Shown here one piece after another: positions 22,193 through 32,950 of a stretch of 64,000 bases of DNA (within the stretch, counting starts at the first letter, position 1; each line of letters begins with the position of its first letter). The stretch spans positions 80,380,543 to 80,444,542 of the forward strand of contig OX465281.1 in the NCBI GenBank assembly GCA_949987705.1, read 5' to 3'. Origin of the DNA: Thereva unica. Lineage: Eukaryota; Arthropoda; Insecta; Diptera; Therevidae. Made by a program: the position numbers and the translations under genes. The notes under the pieces were generated by a model. That model searched no databases. It was not told the origin of the DNA and saw only the letters and a list, made by a program, of their open reading frames with translations.

Positions 22193-23795
22193 TTACACAT
22201 TGATTATAGAGTAAATAGATATGGACAAACATCTTTCCAGCTGGTTTGTTAGATGGCGATAGTTGTACCGATTTAAGTTTTAGTGATAGGAATTTTTGTT
22301 TTAAACCTCTAAAATCAATGGGAATGGGCTTTCAACATTAGTTTAATAATATAAATAATAATATTTCTTTATGAGTGCAAAATAATCATAAAATACACAT
22401 TTTTTTTAATTTTGTTATTTTTTAGTAAAAATTGAAAAAAGAAGGTTTGTGCCTGAATTTAAAAAAGCATTTCAAAGCCCTTGACGCATGTTAGTAAAGC
22501 CAAAAGTTTCGGATCTAAAAATAGATTCCTGCGCGGGTATTCCTTTTGTTTTGCTTTGGAACGGGGTGGGTGGGCTGAAACTACGATGATTTCTTGGTCG
22601 GTGGCTGAAATTTATCAATGAATTAATGAATGGGAAGAGATTTAATAGGAAATAGCATCGCGTTTTTTTTAATTTGAGAAAAATGAAATAGGTTTTTTTT
22701 TAGCAAAAATTCATGTTTTTGTGTATTTATTTTATTATTGTTTACAGAGAAAATTTAAGCCATTTAGTTTGGGTCAATTTAAATATATGTGTTTACTTAC
22801 AATAATAGAATTATAATAAAGAATATCAGAACTATCATATTTCTCAAGATTAGGTAGTCGTCAATGAAGGAAGAAAGTTTCCGATTTTGAAAGATTTTTT
22901 TAAATGTTATTATATAGGGTAATTGTTTACTTTATTAGTCCGCCCGTCCTCTGTTCTGGGAGCAGCAATAAAAGATTGTTCCCAATTCGAGAATGAGGTA
23001 GAGGTTGGGTGGGAGAGTTTTTGGGTCTTACAATCCAGCGTCAAAGTCATAACTGCAATAACTGCTTATTAAAGTCATAAAATAATACTTGTAAAAAGGT
23101 GATTTTTACAAAATTTCAACAGTGAATAACTTTTTAAGGGATGGCCAAGGGCTAATTCCAAAAGAAACGTGTTCAGGTCAACCTCCCTAATTACCCCCAC
23201 TCCTACCCCCTGTAAGTGGGGTGATATAGTAAATAATTACCAAAAACTCTAAGAATTTTGGTATATTTATGTTCATGTATATATCAAACTTATTATACAA
23301 CTGGAAGCCTACCGTGAAAACCCATAATTAGTGGCCGGTGCCTCAGCACAAAAACACACTTGTTTTGTGCCACAAAAAGATTGCAAACAAGTAGGAATTC
23401 TTGATGTTTAGGTTGTAACGGGAGCCAAAATCAAAAAAGAAATTTGTAGATGTAGAAATAATGTGTAATTATAAGCATGATGAGGGATCGCAGGCTCTTG
23501 CTTGGGACGACCAGTTTTAATGAAGGTGCTTGGTTTTAGTACTAGAAGAACAGACGAAGAAAAATCGAGAATAAAAAACTCTAGTATGTACCTATAATTT
23601 AACCAAAAATTGAAAGGTCTTCGTGATATTCAATATTCATCATACTGGGTTGTTGGGCATGTGAGCCTTATAGTCCATCCACACGACACACACTTTGTTC
23701 GCGCGAGCTTAGTTCCCATACACTTTTATCCGTAAAACAAAGGAAAGCCGCTGGAAAGGTGTCCACGTCGGCCGTTTCATTCAAACATCAAAGTG
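22193..23795 (+). repeat. Direct repeat R, copy 2
   Basis: Second copy of the repeat starting 'cattgattatagagtaaata'. Lacks the 1-kb foldback of copy 1 at 22620, but has its own extra ~230 bp at about 23060-23290. Same orientation as copy 1, about 5.4 kb downstream. Confidence 0.75.
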
Positions 23796-23847
23796 CGACG
23801 GACCAGAGCCACTTTCGTATAGACCCACTATTAAACATCAAATCCAC

Positions 23848-25437
23848 TTCTTCTTCTTCTTTAACGGCTCTACAACCGTGATCCGGTCCTGGCCTCGCGC
23901 AACTGTTCTCTCCACCGGTCCCGATTCTGAGCCGATGTCATCCAGTTTGGCATCCCTAAACTCTGAGCGTCCTGGTCCACGCCATCCTTCCAGCGAAGGT
24001 TGGGCCTCCCTCGCTGTCGCACCCCATAGGTCTTACCGCAGAGAACTTTACGAGCAGGCTCATCTTCACTCATACGAGCTAGATGCCCTGCCCACCGGGG
24101 CCTACCGAGCTTTATTTTCTTCACAACATCTATGTCGCGATAGCGCTCGTAGATCTCGTCATTGTAGAGTCTCCGGAATCGTCCTTCCTCACATACGGGG
24201 CCAACAATCCTCCGAAGTATTTTCCTCTCAAACACGCCCAAGAGGTTTGAGTGCTTTTTGCTAAGCACCCACGTTTCGGATGCATATGTGAGAACGGGTA
24301 AGACCATCGTCTTATATAGTAAAAGTTTAGACGTTATGGTTAGATATTTGGATTTGAAGAGCCTTGACAGACTATAGTAGGCTTTGTTGGCTTTTAGCAG
24401 TCGTGCGCGTATTTCTGGTTCCATGCTATTGTCGGCTGCTACTATTGACCCAAGGTAGGTAAATGATTTTACCACGTCAAACTCGTGTTCCGCTACCTTG
24501 ATTGTGGGACCAATGTTAGGTGTTCTTCCAGACGAGGCCACCATGTACTTTGTTTTGCTTTCGTTAATGTGCAGTCCCAGATTTCCTGCCGCTTGCTCAA
24601 TCTGAGTGAAAGCTTCTTGTACAGCTGTTGTTGTTCTTCCAATGATGTCAATGTCGTCTGCGTAAGCCAGTAATTGGGTGGACTTGTGGAGGATTGTACC
24701 CCTTGATGTCACGCCCGAATCTCGGATCACTTTCTCCAACGCCAGGTTGAAAAGGAGGCAGGCCAGACCGTCCCCTTGTCGGAGTCCATTATAGATGTTG
24801 ATTGGTCTGGACAGTGTTCCGGATACCTTTACTTGGCTTGACACATTGATCATGGTCAACCTACATAGACTAGTCAGTTTGTTGGGGATGCCGAATTCTC
24901 TCATGGCTTTGTAGAGTTCTACCCTGGCTATGCTATCATAGGCGGCTTTAAAGTCTATGAAGAGGTGTTGAATTGAGTTTTGAAACTCTAGACATTTTTC
25001 CATAGCCTGCCTCAAGGTGAAAATCTGATCAGTCGTTGATTTGCCTGGGCTGAAGCCACACTGGTAATGGCCTATGATGTTTCTGGCGTATGGGGCCATC
25101 CTGTTTTGTAGGATAGCGAAGAATATCTTATACACGGTACTCAACAACGTTATACCGCGATAATTAGTGCACGCTGTGATATCTCCTTTTTTGTGTACCG
25201 GACAGAGGATGCCTTTTCTCCAGTCTTCTGGCATCACTTCCTGCTCCCATACTTGCACAATTAATTCATGAATCGCTTGGTGTAATGTAGGCCCTCCATA
25301 TTTAACCAGCTCCGCTGCGATGCCGTCTGCACCCGAGGCCTTGTTGTTTTTGAGCCGGCTGATGGCTCTGCTAACTTCTTCAGCTAGTTTATTAATAAGT
25401 TCTATAAATAATTCGACAGTATTTTCATTCATTTTTA
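23848..25437 (-). pseudogene. RTE-clade LINE reverse transcriptase, 5'-truncated
   Basis: Minus-strand RT reading without a stop from about 25430 to 23870. Motifs in order: 'SRLKNNKASGADGIAAELVK', 'CPVHKKGDITACTNYRGITL', 'HYQCGFSPGKSTTDQIFTLR', 'HLFIDFKAAYDSI', 'GLRQGDGLACLLFNLALEKV', the active site 'LLAYADDIDIIGR', then 'ESKTKYM', 'LTYASETW' and the C-terminal 'GRPRWAGHLARM'. The 3' end is a short (GAA)n-type tail, seen as 'cttcttcttctt' at 23848, typical of RTE. The endonuclease is missing. The open frame continues to 25702 into unrelated upstream sequence by chance. Confidence 0.9.
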
Positions 25438-25938
25438 ATATATTTTTTGGTTCAAGGGTAACAGTTATTACTTTGCAAATCACTGAGTTGATTGAATAGA
25501 TAGAAAAACCGCCCCTCTTCAAAACTACACACATTTTGCAGAAAATTAAGAGTAGAGTTATATGCGGGCAACGAAAAAAGTGAAAAATTCGACGCCTGAT
25601 GGAAAACATCTCAGTTCTAAAGAACTGATTTGAGAGCTTCGTTTGTGGCTGGTCAATGAAGCCAGTACTGGATGGCGTCGAATTACGGCGGGCGTTACCC
25701 AAGGGTCGATTCTCTCACCTGATCTCTTTCTAATATTCATTAGTGATCTGCTCTTAATCAGCTCCAACACAATTCGTAGGTGTGCCTACTTCTACGCCTT
25801 CCTAAATATAAGACAAGCACGGACCAGACCTTGTCGAATGGAGTATGAACTCTCATCCCTACGAAAACTTGTACCATCCTTCTCTTTACCTCAGTGGGCA
25901 AAAAGAACGTAATAGCTGACTCATCTCTTAACATCTCT

Positions 25939-26055
25939 TACAAATCCACCAAGGCAAACAAACATTTGCTCGCGGGCTATGCACATCTGAAACATCATCT
26001 TTTTACGTAATTATCACGTCAAAAGCCTGCGAGCAAATGCCTTGGTGGATTCGTA
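25939..26055. mobile_element. ~115-bp MITE
   Basis: 'tacaaatccaccaaggca' on the left and 'tgccttggtggattcgta' on the right are inverted, continuing with 'atttgctcgcgggct' against 'agcctgcgagcaaat'. It interrupts the LINE fragment coding sequence. Centre only about 45 bp. Confidence 0.85.
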
Positions 26056-26065
26056 CCATAATCAG

Positions 26066-26245
26066 GGGGCCTATTCCCTATTACAATATTGTTAAATCCG
26101 ATCCGAAAACGAAACAGCTTTCAAGTAAAAATTTGCCAATATCGTTAAATTTTCATGTAAAATGAATGTTAATATTGTAATAGAAAATACGGTTTCGGCT
26201 TTTCGTTAAAAAAAACGACAATATTGTAATAGAGAATAAGGTCCC
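26066..26245. mobile_element. 180-bp MITE with GGGNCCTATTC ends
   Basis: Left 'gggggcctattccctattac' with 'aatattgt', and right, in reverse complement, 'gggaccttattctctattac' with 'aatattgt'. Second insertion in the LINE fragment, 11 bp from the first. No coding content. Confidence 0.85.
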
Positions 26246-26408
26246 AGATCTGCGATGGAGTAATCACATATTTCAAATCGCCAAACAAGCTTATCAATGC
26301 CTGAGATTTCTCCAGAGATGCAAGCTCCTCCTTCAGCCAGCTGCCCTACAATCTACAAGTCCTACATTCCGCCTTGTATTTAATTGTATTGAATATAACT
26401 CATATATC

Positions 26409-27844
26409 TTGTCAGAAATTATATTCCCACGGCCACACCCCATACGACCCATGACCCCAAACCCAAAGTCCACGAACCTTCCGGCACAAGCCACCATCGA
26501 TGACCTCGATACTTCGGGATCATCCTGCTTACAGACGCTTAGTTAGCAATATTGTACCATTATTAATATTAAGTAAGTCAGGTGTAAGCTTTTCTTTCAT
26601 CTTTGGAAAAATTAAATTAAAGAACAGAGCTTCAGTTTCGGTTTAGTCTTTATCAAAATGCGTCTGGTTGTAATTACTATAATTTTTTTTTATATGAAAA
26701 AACCAAGCTTTGTTTAATTGTCCTCTCAATTTATTTTAACTCATCGTTAAAATAAACTCTGCCTAAATCCTTAGCTTTTGTTGTAATAAAAAACTTTAAA
26801 TTTAATTGTTTTTGACGGTTGCGTGGCGCGAACCGATATTACCCTAAAAATTAGCTTGCCTTGACTGGACAAGGTGCAAAACGAAGAAGGTGCATTGGCG
26901 ATAGCACCCTTTTACTCCTCTATATACTCTTCAAGCCACTGTAGAAATGTATTTTTACCGCTCTTACCTACATGCAAATTCCCAAGACTAGCCAACTCGG
27001 CCCATCCCAGGCCCACTACATACCTCCCCTTCGTTGATAAATAGAACACACAAGGCTCATTCAGAACCTCATGCAGCGCTGCAATCACAAGTGTTTCTAT
27101 TGGCTGAGACTGCTAAAATGACAAGCCAAGCAGCACCAGAGCAGCGTGCTACATGTTCATCTCATGTCCTAATTTGCTGCACGCTGCCAATTTTGAGGTT
27201 CTGATACAGCCTACAGTCGGTGTTGCTGGGACCATATAACACCTCACAGATAAAACCCAAGGTTCATCGAAATCTACTGACGCACTATCCAGACTAACCT
27301 AAACTTATTAATAACGATAAATAAAATCAAAAATAAAAATTATTTAATTATTTTATATATGTATGTATATCAATAATAATACAAATATCCGTAAAAATTT
27401 CAAATTTCTACGAACTAAAATACCTGAGAAAAAAATCTAAAAATTTGTCATTCAAAATTCGTTAAATGAAATAATCCCTGAAAACCTATTTCAATTTTTT
27501 CAACATAATAAAAAACGCTTGATGCCAAATTTCCCATTAAAATTATTTCGCCCATTCATTTCATGCCCTCATTGTCAAATTTCACCCAGCGAAATCATCA
27601 TTTTTTCATCCTCCTTGCCCTTCCTGAGCAAAACAATAGGAATAAGCGCATAGTCATCTATTTTTAGATCCACCGCCACTAAAATCAAAGCCGCAGCTTC
27701 TGATTTTTTTTCAAATGCGCGAAGGGCTTTAACTTGAACAAGGAAAAGTTTATTTCGGAAACTAACCATATATAGCGGAGCATAAAACCCAGCGATACTA
27801 GCGCACCCAGCTCGTGGTGCCGTAACTGGAAGTTAATTTAACTC
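26409..27844. other. Unassigned; possible solo LTR at its left end
   Basis: 26409-26680 begins right where the LINE fragment stops and holds an AATTAAA-type signal near 26625. It could be a solo LTR, but no second copy is present to confirm it. 26682-26712 ('tttttttttatatgaaaaaa' then 'ccaagctt') matches the 3' end of the minus-strand LINE at 11662, a tiny 3' fragment. The remainder, with a 64-codon minus frame at 27575-27769, has no recognised domain. Confidence 0.4.
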
Positions 27845-27927
27845 GCGTTTGTCCATATCTACTTAGTATATAATCAATGGATTACAGCAGATTTTTGTTG
27901 GTTGGCTTGTGTGAAACTGGCCATTGT

Positions 27928-28352
27928 ATATAACTATAGCCGTGTTTTTTTAATGAATATATACATAGTTCTTTCATCGAGTTCATTAAAAAAACGACAA
28001 GGGAAATTTTATGAAGCGCCTACTTCGATGCTTAAAAATTTCAAAATTAAAGGGAAGTTAAGTGTTATTTTTTACACTGTTACATGAAATCCTCGCTAGA
28101 AAATAATAAATATGTTTCTAAAAAATCAATTATTTGTTATAAATTTGCTCTCATCACTTTCCTGTTGTTTTTATTTTTAAATTACGACCTTTTGACCCCC
28201 GAAAGTACGCAACAAGCCAACCCCCGAAAGTATGCAATATGCAAATTTAGAAATATCCCAAAACCTCGATAGAAACCCCGATAAAACCTGGGTCTTGAGA
28301 TTTGAATGGGGAGAACTATATGTATAGTTCATTAAAAAACACGGCTTATATT
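27928..28352. repeat. ~425-bp element with short inverted ends
   Basis: 'tagccgtgtttttttaatga' near 27938 is matched by 'ttcattaaaaaacacggct' near 28327-28346 in reverse complement. Interior non-coding. Probable MITE; boundaries approximate. Confidence 0.6.
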
Positions 28353-28414
28353 CACAAGTATGCTACGAAAAGTGATTTGACAATTTCAACGAACGAAGTG
28401 AAAAAGATAACCAA

Positions 28415-28590
28415 GCAAGATATTTTGGACTGTTTTGGCTGATGATTCGGTTGTGGTTTTCACTTCGATCTCTCTTTGACAATCCTCCGCCAAAACAGTC
28501 CAAAATATCTTCAGGATATATCGCTGCGTTTTTCACTTCGTTCCCTCTTCGAAAACCCTCAGCCAAAACAGTCCAAACTTTCTTGCGCAT
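28415..28590. repeat. Three-copy 'gccaaaacagtcc' module, one inverted
   Basis: 'gatattttggactgttttgg' (about 28420) is the inverse of 'ccaaaacagtccaaaatatc' (about 28491). A third copy, direct to the second, lies at about 28562, with a ~72-bp unit beginning 'cacttcg' shared by the two direct copies. They can form alternative hairpins. Confidence 0.65.
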
Positions 28591-28599
28591 ATTTGGTTT

Positions 28600-29228
28600 T
28601 GTTCTAGAAATCAAATTATTTTTGTAAATGAACAATTGTGAACACAAACACTTTGGCCGTTTCGATAACTCAATAAGCACAGGTCCGTTTAAGTCAAGAG
28701 TTTATAACAATGATAAAGATTAAAATACTAAATACGAAAGGGCAACAAGCTCGAAATCATCGAATTTGCATTTAAGCAGATCTGTTTTTTTTGCTGTAGT
28801 GTAAACTCCGAGTAATTTCGTTTGATGAATGAGGGCGCTGTAGTCAAATGTACCTCAAAAACCAAGCCATCCTGTCTTTCTCTTAACACTTCATCCTACA
28901 AATAAAATAGCACATAACACCCAAACATTCACCCTTTCGACACAAAAACACAGAACACCCTTTCCAAACCCTTATTTATATCATTACACCAATTAATTTT
29001 GTAACATACGACATACAACCAAGCAACCAAATCATAATCAAATATAAATTTTTATATTGATGAAACATTTATTAAGGGTTTGACAACCTGTTCTAGTACC
29101 ACGACGTTCTTTTTTTTACAGTTACACAATTACGTGCGACAAACTTAACACAACATTGACACTTAAAAAAAATAACGGTTTGAAAGCAACAAAGCTCGTG
29201 GCACACAAAATTCTCCAATAATAAAACA
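28600..29228. other. Unassigned intron sequence
   Basis: Apart from a weak family-T fragment at about 28795-28870, I see nothing here. Confidence 0.4.
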
Positions 29229-30090
29229 AATTAAAACCCGACTTCAGAAATAAACCAATCCCGCGATGCACAAAACAGGATGAAATAATTGTTTGTAATT
29301 CTTAACAACATTAATCCAATCAGTGTGGATCTAGAAAGAAGAATCAGCGTTGTAAAGAAAAGGGTAAGCCGCCATTTTGGGATTTGAATGACGCCACATA
29401 GCGAAGTGTATTCTACTTGTCACACCCATTCATTTGATACCCATGTCGGGGGTCGGCTAGCCCAATTGAAAAATTCGACTGCCATCTTGGAGCCGCCATC
29501 TTGATTTTGTTTACAAACTTGTCAGATTGTATTGTCATGCGAACTATACGTATGTGCAAAATTTGGTTACATGGAAGTGAGTCAAAATCAAGTTGTAAGA
29601 TCTATTTACACTACACACATACCGATCAAGATAATATAAGGCGTATAAAAGCTTAATTGCCATTGATATCGGGGAAATAAAATGTAAACAATAACATTCT
29701 TTGATTCTTCACCCACGTCATGGTATATTTCTTTATTCGATATAAACAATAGTTTTTGAGCTGCAAATCAAAACTATATGCCATACTTTCTTTATCATCG
29801 GTTTTTGTTCTGGAAGCAAATTTACAGACGTATTCACGTTGACGCTTGAACGAACCTATGAAATGTTCAGGTTGAACTAATTTTAACAGTTTTTTATGTC
29901 TAACTTCGAACTCATTTATCAGAATTACGAAAAAATTGCACGGGACCACTACTGTGGGAAATTCCCCTTTCTAACAATTAAAGACAAAAGCAAAAAAAGT
30001 TATTGCGTTACAAAGTTATGCGTGAACAGGACCAAAAAATACCTATACGTCGAATTGATAACCTCCTCTTTTTTGAAGTCGGTTAAAAAA
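29229..30090 (-). repeat. Mosaic of three dispersed repeats
   Basis: 29229-29346 equals one arm of the 14-kb foldback ('cccgacttcagaaa', 'ggatctagaaagaagaatca'). 29350-29880 is the inverted partner of 10800-11450. 29860-30090 is the inverted partner of 4881-5110, ending 'ttttttgaagtcggtt'. The same three modules lie dispersed in the first 15 kb in the opposite orientation. Confidence 0.8.
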
Positions 30091-30312
30091 CAGAAACTTC
30101 GCCCGCAAAAGGAAGATTGATCAATTAATTTGCCGAGCCTTTTTAGTCTGCCCATCGTGAGTTTTGCTACAGTAGCAGGTGTTTTTAATAATATTTCATC
30201 TCAATTTTTCTAAATTTCGCGAATTCGGGATAACAAATATTTAAGACCGGCATCCAATTGCTTTTATTCTTTAAAATTCTTTAAAATTAAAACACTTATG
30301 ATGTGCGCTCAA
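30091..30312. other. Unassigned spacer before Helitron
   Basis: AT-rich; 'ttctttaaaattctttaaaa' is a short direct repeat. Nothing else seen. Confidence 0.4.
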
Positions 30313-31302
30313 TCCTTACTAATATTATAAATGCGAAAGTAACTCTGTCTGTCTGTCTGTCTGTTACGCTTTCACGCCTAAACCACTGGACCGATTTTGA
30401 TGAAATTTGCTACAGACATAGTTTATACCTTGGACACGGACATAGGCTACTTTTTATGAAAAAAAAAAAGTGTTGAAGGGGTGAAATGGGGTTCAATATG
30501 TTGTGCGGGGATTTTTTTCTTTACTTTTTTTCTATTGTATAAAAAGTAATTGACAGACAACGCACAACCTAAACCGCTAGAGCTAAAGGGCTGAAATTTT
30601 GACAGTACATCACTATAATGGCGTGGACATCCACTATAAAGCGATTTTTCGAAATTCATCCCCTAAGGGGGTGAAATGGGGTCAACTCAAAACCGCTGGA
30701 GCTATAAGGCTGAAATTTTGACAGTGCATCCCTATAATGATGTGGACATCCACTAAGAAGCAATTTTTCGAAATTCATCCCCTAAGGGGGTGAAATGGGG
30801 TTTACCCAAACCACTGGAGCTATAGGGCTGAAATTTTGACAGTGCATCCCTATAATGACGTGGACATCCACTAAGAGGCGATTACTAGAAATTCATCCCC
30901 TAAGGGGATGAAATGGGGTTAACCCAAAACTCTGAAACTGAAGGGCTGAAATGAATGACTCGAAATTCACTTTATTTAATATTCATTTGTGATTGCTTCA
31001 TAATTTCTTCCACCCACGTAAATAGGCGAACAAACTTAACGAACGTTCGTCAAACCCTAAAATGTCACCTCTCTTGGTGACATATACATGCCAATCTCTG
31101 CTTCAAAACTTGCAGATTTGTTGAGCACAGGTGATATACGCAGCAATTTGGTTACCATATTTATTAAAATAATGCACTATAATAAACCCTTTTTAGGGAT
31201 AATTTTAGCTGACTTTTTTGTTTGTTTTTTTTAAGGAAAACATTGCACATAATTAACAGTTTTTATTTAAATGCGTTGCAAGGCACGCGGGGTTTATGCT
31301 AG
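30313..31302 (+). mobile_element. 990-bp non-autonomous Helitron (second family)
   Basis: 5' end 'tccttactaatattataaat' preceded by A (30312), then 'gcgaaagtaactctgtctg' and 'ccactggaccgattttgatg', the widespread insect Helitron head. 3' end is a GCGT...ACGC hairpin followed by 'ggtttatgctag' with T at 31303, so it sits between A and T as Helitrons do. Inside, a ~118-bp module ('ctgaaattttgacagt' at about 30590, 30710, 30828, partial at 30945; also 'catcccctaaggggg') is repeated three and a half times. No Rep/helicase. Confidence 0.9.
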
Positions 31303-31439
31303 TCTTTAATAAAATTGGGCATAACACTAGTGCCTATCCAGATGTTTTTAGGATCCGTGCGAAATACGATCACAACGCTGCACCGTTGTAAAATTCGGTT
31401 ACCAATCTTAAAAAAATTCTTTTTACAAGAAATATAATT

Positions 31440-31575
31440 TAAAAAAAATTAAAAAATACACTTACTGTCCGACACATTAATATCCAAAGTGTGGGTGAGT
31501 AGAGCACTCAGAGAGAGCACGGATATTAATGTGTCGGACAGTAAGTGTATTTTTTAATTTTTTTAAATTTTTTAT
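31440..31575. repeat. Near-perfect long hairpin, ~45-bp arms
   Basis: 'aatacacttactgtccgaca' with 'cattaatatcc' is mirrored without mismatch by 'ggatattaatg' with 'tgtcggacagtaagtgtatt', and A/T arms extend both sides. The loop is about 35 nt and includes 'gtgagtagagcactcagaga'. Either a young tiny MITE or a small-RNA hairpin; no other copy in the window. Confidence 0.75.
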
Positions 31576-31625
31576 TAATTTGTTATTATTTTAAATGACC
31601 GAGCAGACAAATTTGTCAATTTCCA

Positions 31626-31740
31626 TGAACCGGATGAATACAATCGGCCACCATTTTTTGAGGTACATTTGACTGAGGCGCCGTCATTCATCAAACGAAC
31701 TTGATAGCACGGAGTTTATGCTCCTTGTATAGTCTCCTTG
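31626..31740 (+). repeat. Family-T element, 3' fragment
   Basis: 'catgaaccggatgaatacaa', 'catcaaacg', then 'ctccttgtatagtctcctt' match the right part of 20996-21455. The left end is missing. Confidence 0.75.
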
Positions 31741-32739
31741 AGGAGAATCGTTTAAATACGAATAATTAGGTGTAAAATAGATTTAACTTTTTATGAAAAT
31801 ATTATTATTTTAAATTATTGTTTAAATTATTTATTATTACCTTGAAAAATGATTCAATTTTTTTAAAATTTTGAAAAAAAAAATACGGCAAGGCAGGGAA
31901 AAATTTGGATTAAAATGGTCAGATTCCATTGTCATTAAAACTAAAGGTGTATGCAAAATTTCAGCTCAATCGGATGCCGGTTTATAATATACCTTATTTT
32001 ATTCTGGAATTATAGATGAACACATTTTACGTATAAACGGTATTACATACCATAATTGTGAGCTTTACGCACACCACTAAGAATGGAATATGTGCACAAA
32101 AACTGTTTATTTTTAAATATTAACTATTAAAATGTCTATTAAAATATAAAAATATTAATTATTAAAGTTGCTATTTACCCAACGAACAGTGGTTGTTCAT
32201 GACAAAAGGTAGCATTAATGTGCTACGAGTTATACGGGGATGATTATTAGATATGCCACCCTCTTATGTTATGCTTTTTTTCCTTCCTTTTCTTCCTCTT
32301 CTTCTTCTTGTGGTAAAATGTCACTCTTGATGGTGATTCTTACTACCTCAAGATAAGCGGCGGCATTGCGACTAATCCGCATGCATGCCAACCCAATCTA
32401 TCCATCTCCCGCTCCTCCGCGCAAAGGTTATGGCTCTTAGAATTTTAAATCTGCCACGGTCACCGCTTATGAACAAAGTGGATATTAGATATCTGTTGCT
32501 GCTGCTACTTTTCATGATAGCAGAAATAATGTTAATTAACATATAGTTAATTGAGGTAACATTAGCTATAATATTACCAAAAACTAAAATTGTCTTCAAT
32601 GAGTGATTTCATTTAATCATTCATACATATCATAAGTATTTGCCACTGGAGCCCCGGTTTACAAAAGGATATTACTTTGTTTGTAAATAGCTTCACACAC
32701 CCACACTTATTTTTAAATGTGAATGTGTTGATCATCGTC
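31741..32739. other. Unassigned intron sequence
   Basis: AT-rich, no domain-bearing frame and no repeat partner noticed. A 'cttcttcttcttg' run lies near 32300. Confidence 0.4.
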
Positions 32740-32950
32740 ATCCATCGCATAACCTCACTTATTTCTGGAAAATATGCAAATGTCGTGAAACACTAATTTC
32801 GCATAACTTCACTTATTTTTGAATTGTATGAAAACTACACCCGCCATAAAATTCAGTTGGAGCTCACAAGAAGATCAAATATTCACCCATAATCTCACTA
32901 ATTTTTTAATTGTATGGAAATTTCGCAAAATTCACCCGCCAAAAAAATCA
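32740..32950 (+). repeat. Degenerate ~70-bp tandem, about three units
   Basis: 'cataacctcacttatttctg', 'cataacttcacttatttttg' and 'cataatctcactaatttttt' begin successive units near 32750, 32811 and 32889. Two carry 'aattgtatg' and 'cacccgcca' in the same order. Confidence 0.6.

Larger units (their letters stand above)
25612..26408 (+). pseudogene. CR1/Jockey-like LINE fragment with two nested MITEs
   Basis: Plus-strand remains of the LINE family seen at 11.7 and 40.3 kb. 'GVTQGSILSPDLFLIFISDL' (RT) lies at 25690-25755, 'LNIRQARTRPC' at 25803-25835 and 'SSLNIS' near 25930. After two MITEs the frame resumes with 'DLRWSNHIFQIAKQAYQCL' (26250 onward) and ends 'YNSYI' near 26408. Catalytic YADD is destroyed. 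Oriented opposite to the adjacent RTE fragment. Confidence 0.75.

Noticed and set aside
28084..28272. 62-codon frame in MED28 intron 1
   Set aside because: No domain, no splice signals, AT-rich by composition, and it lies within an element with inverted ends.
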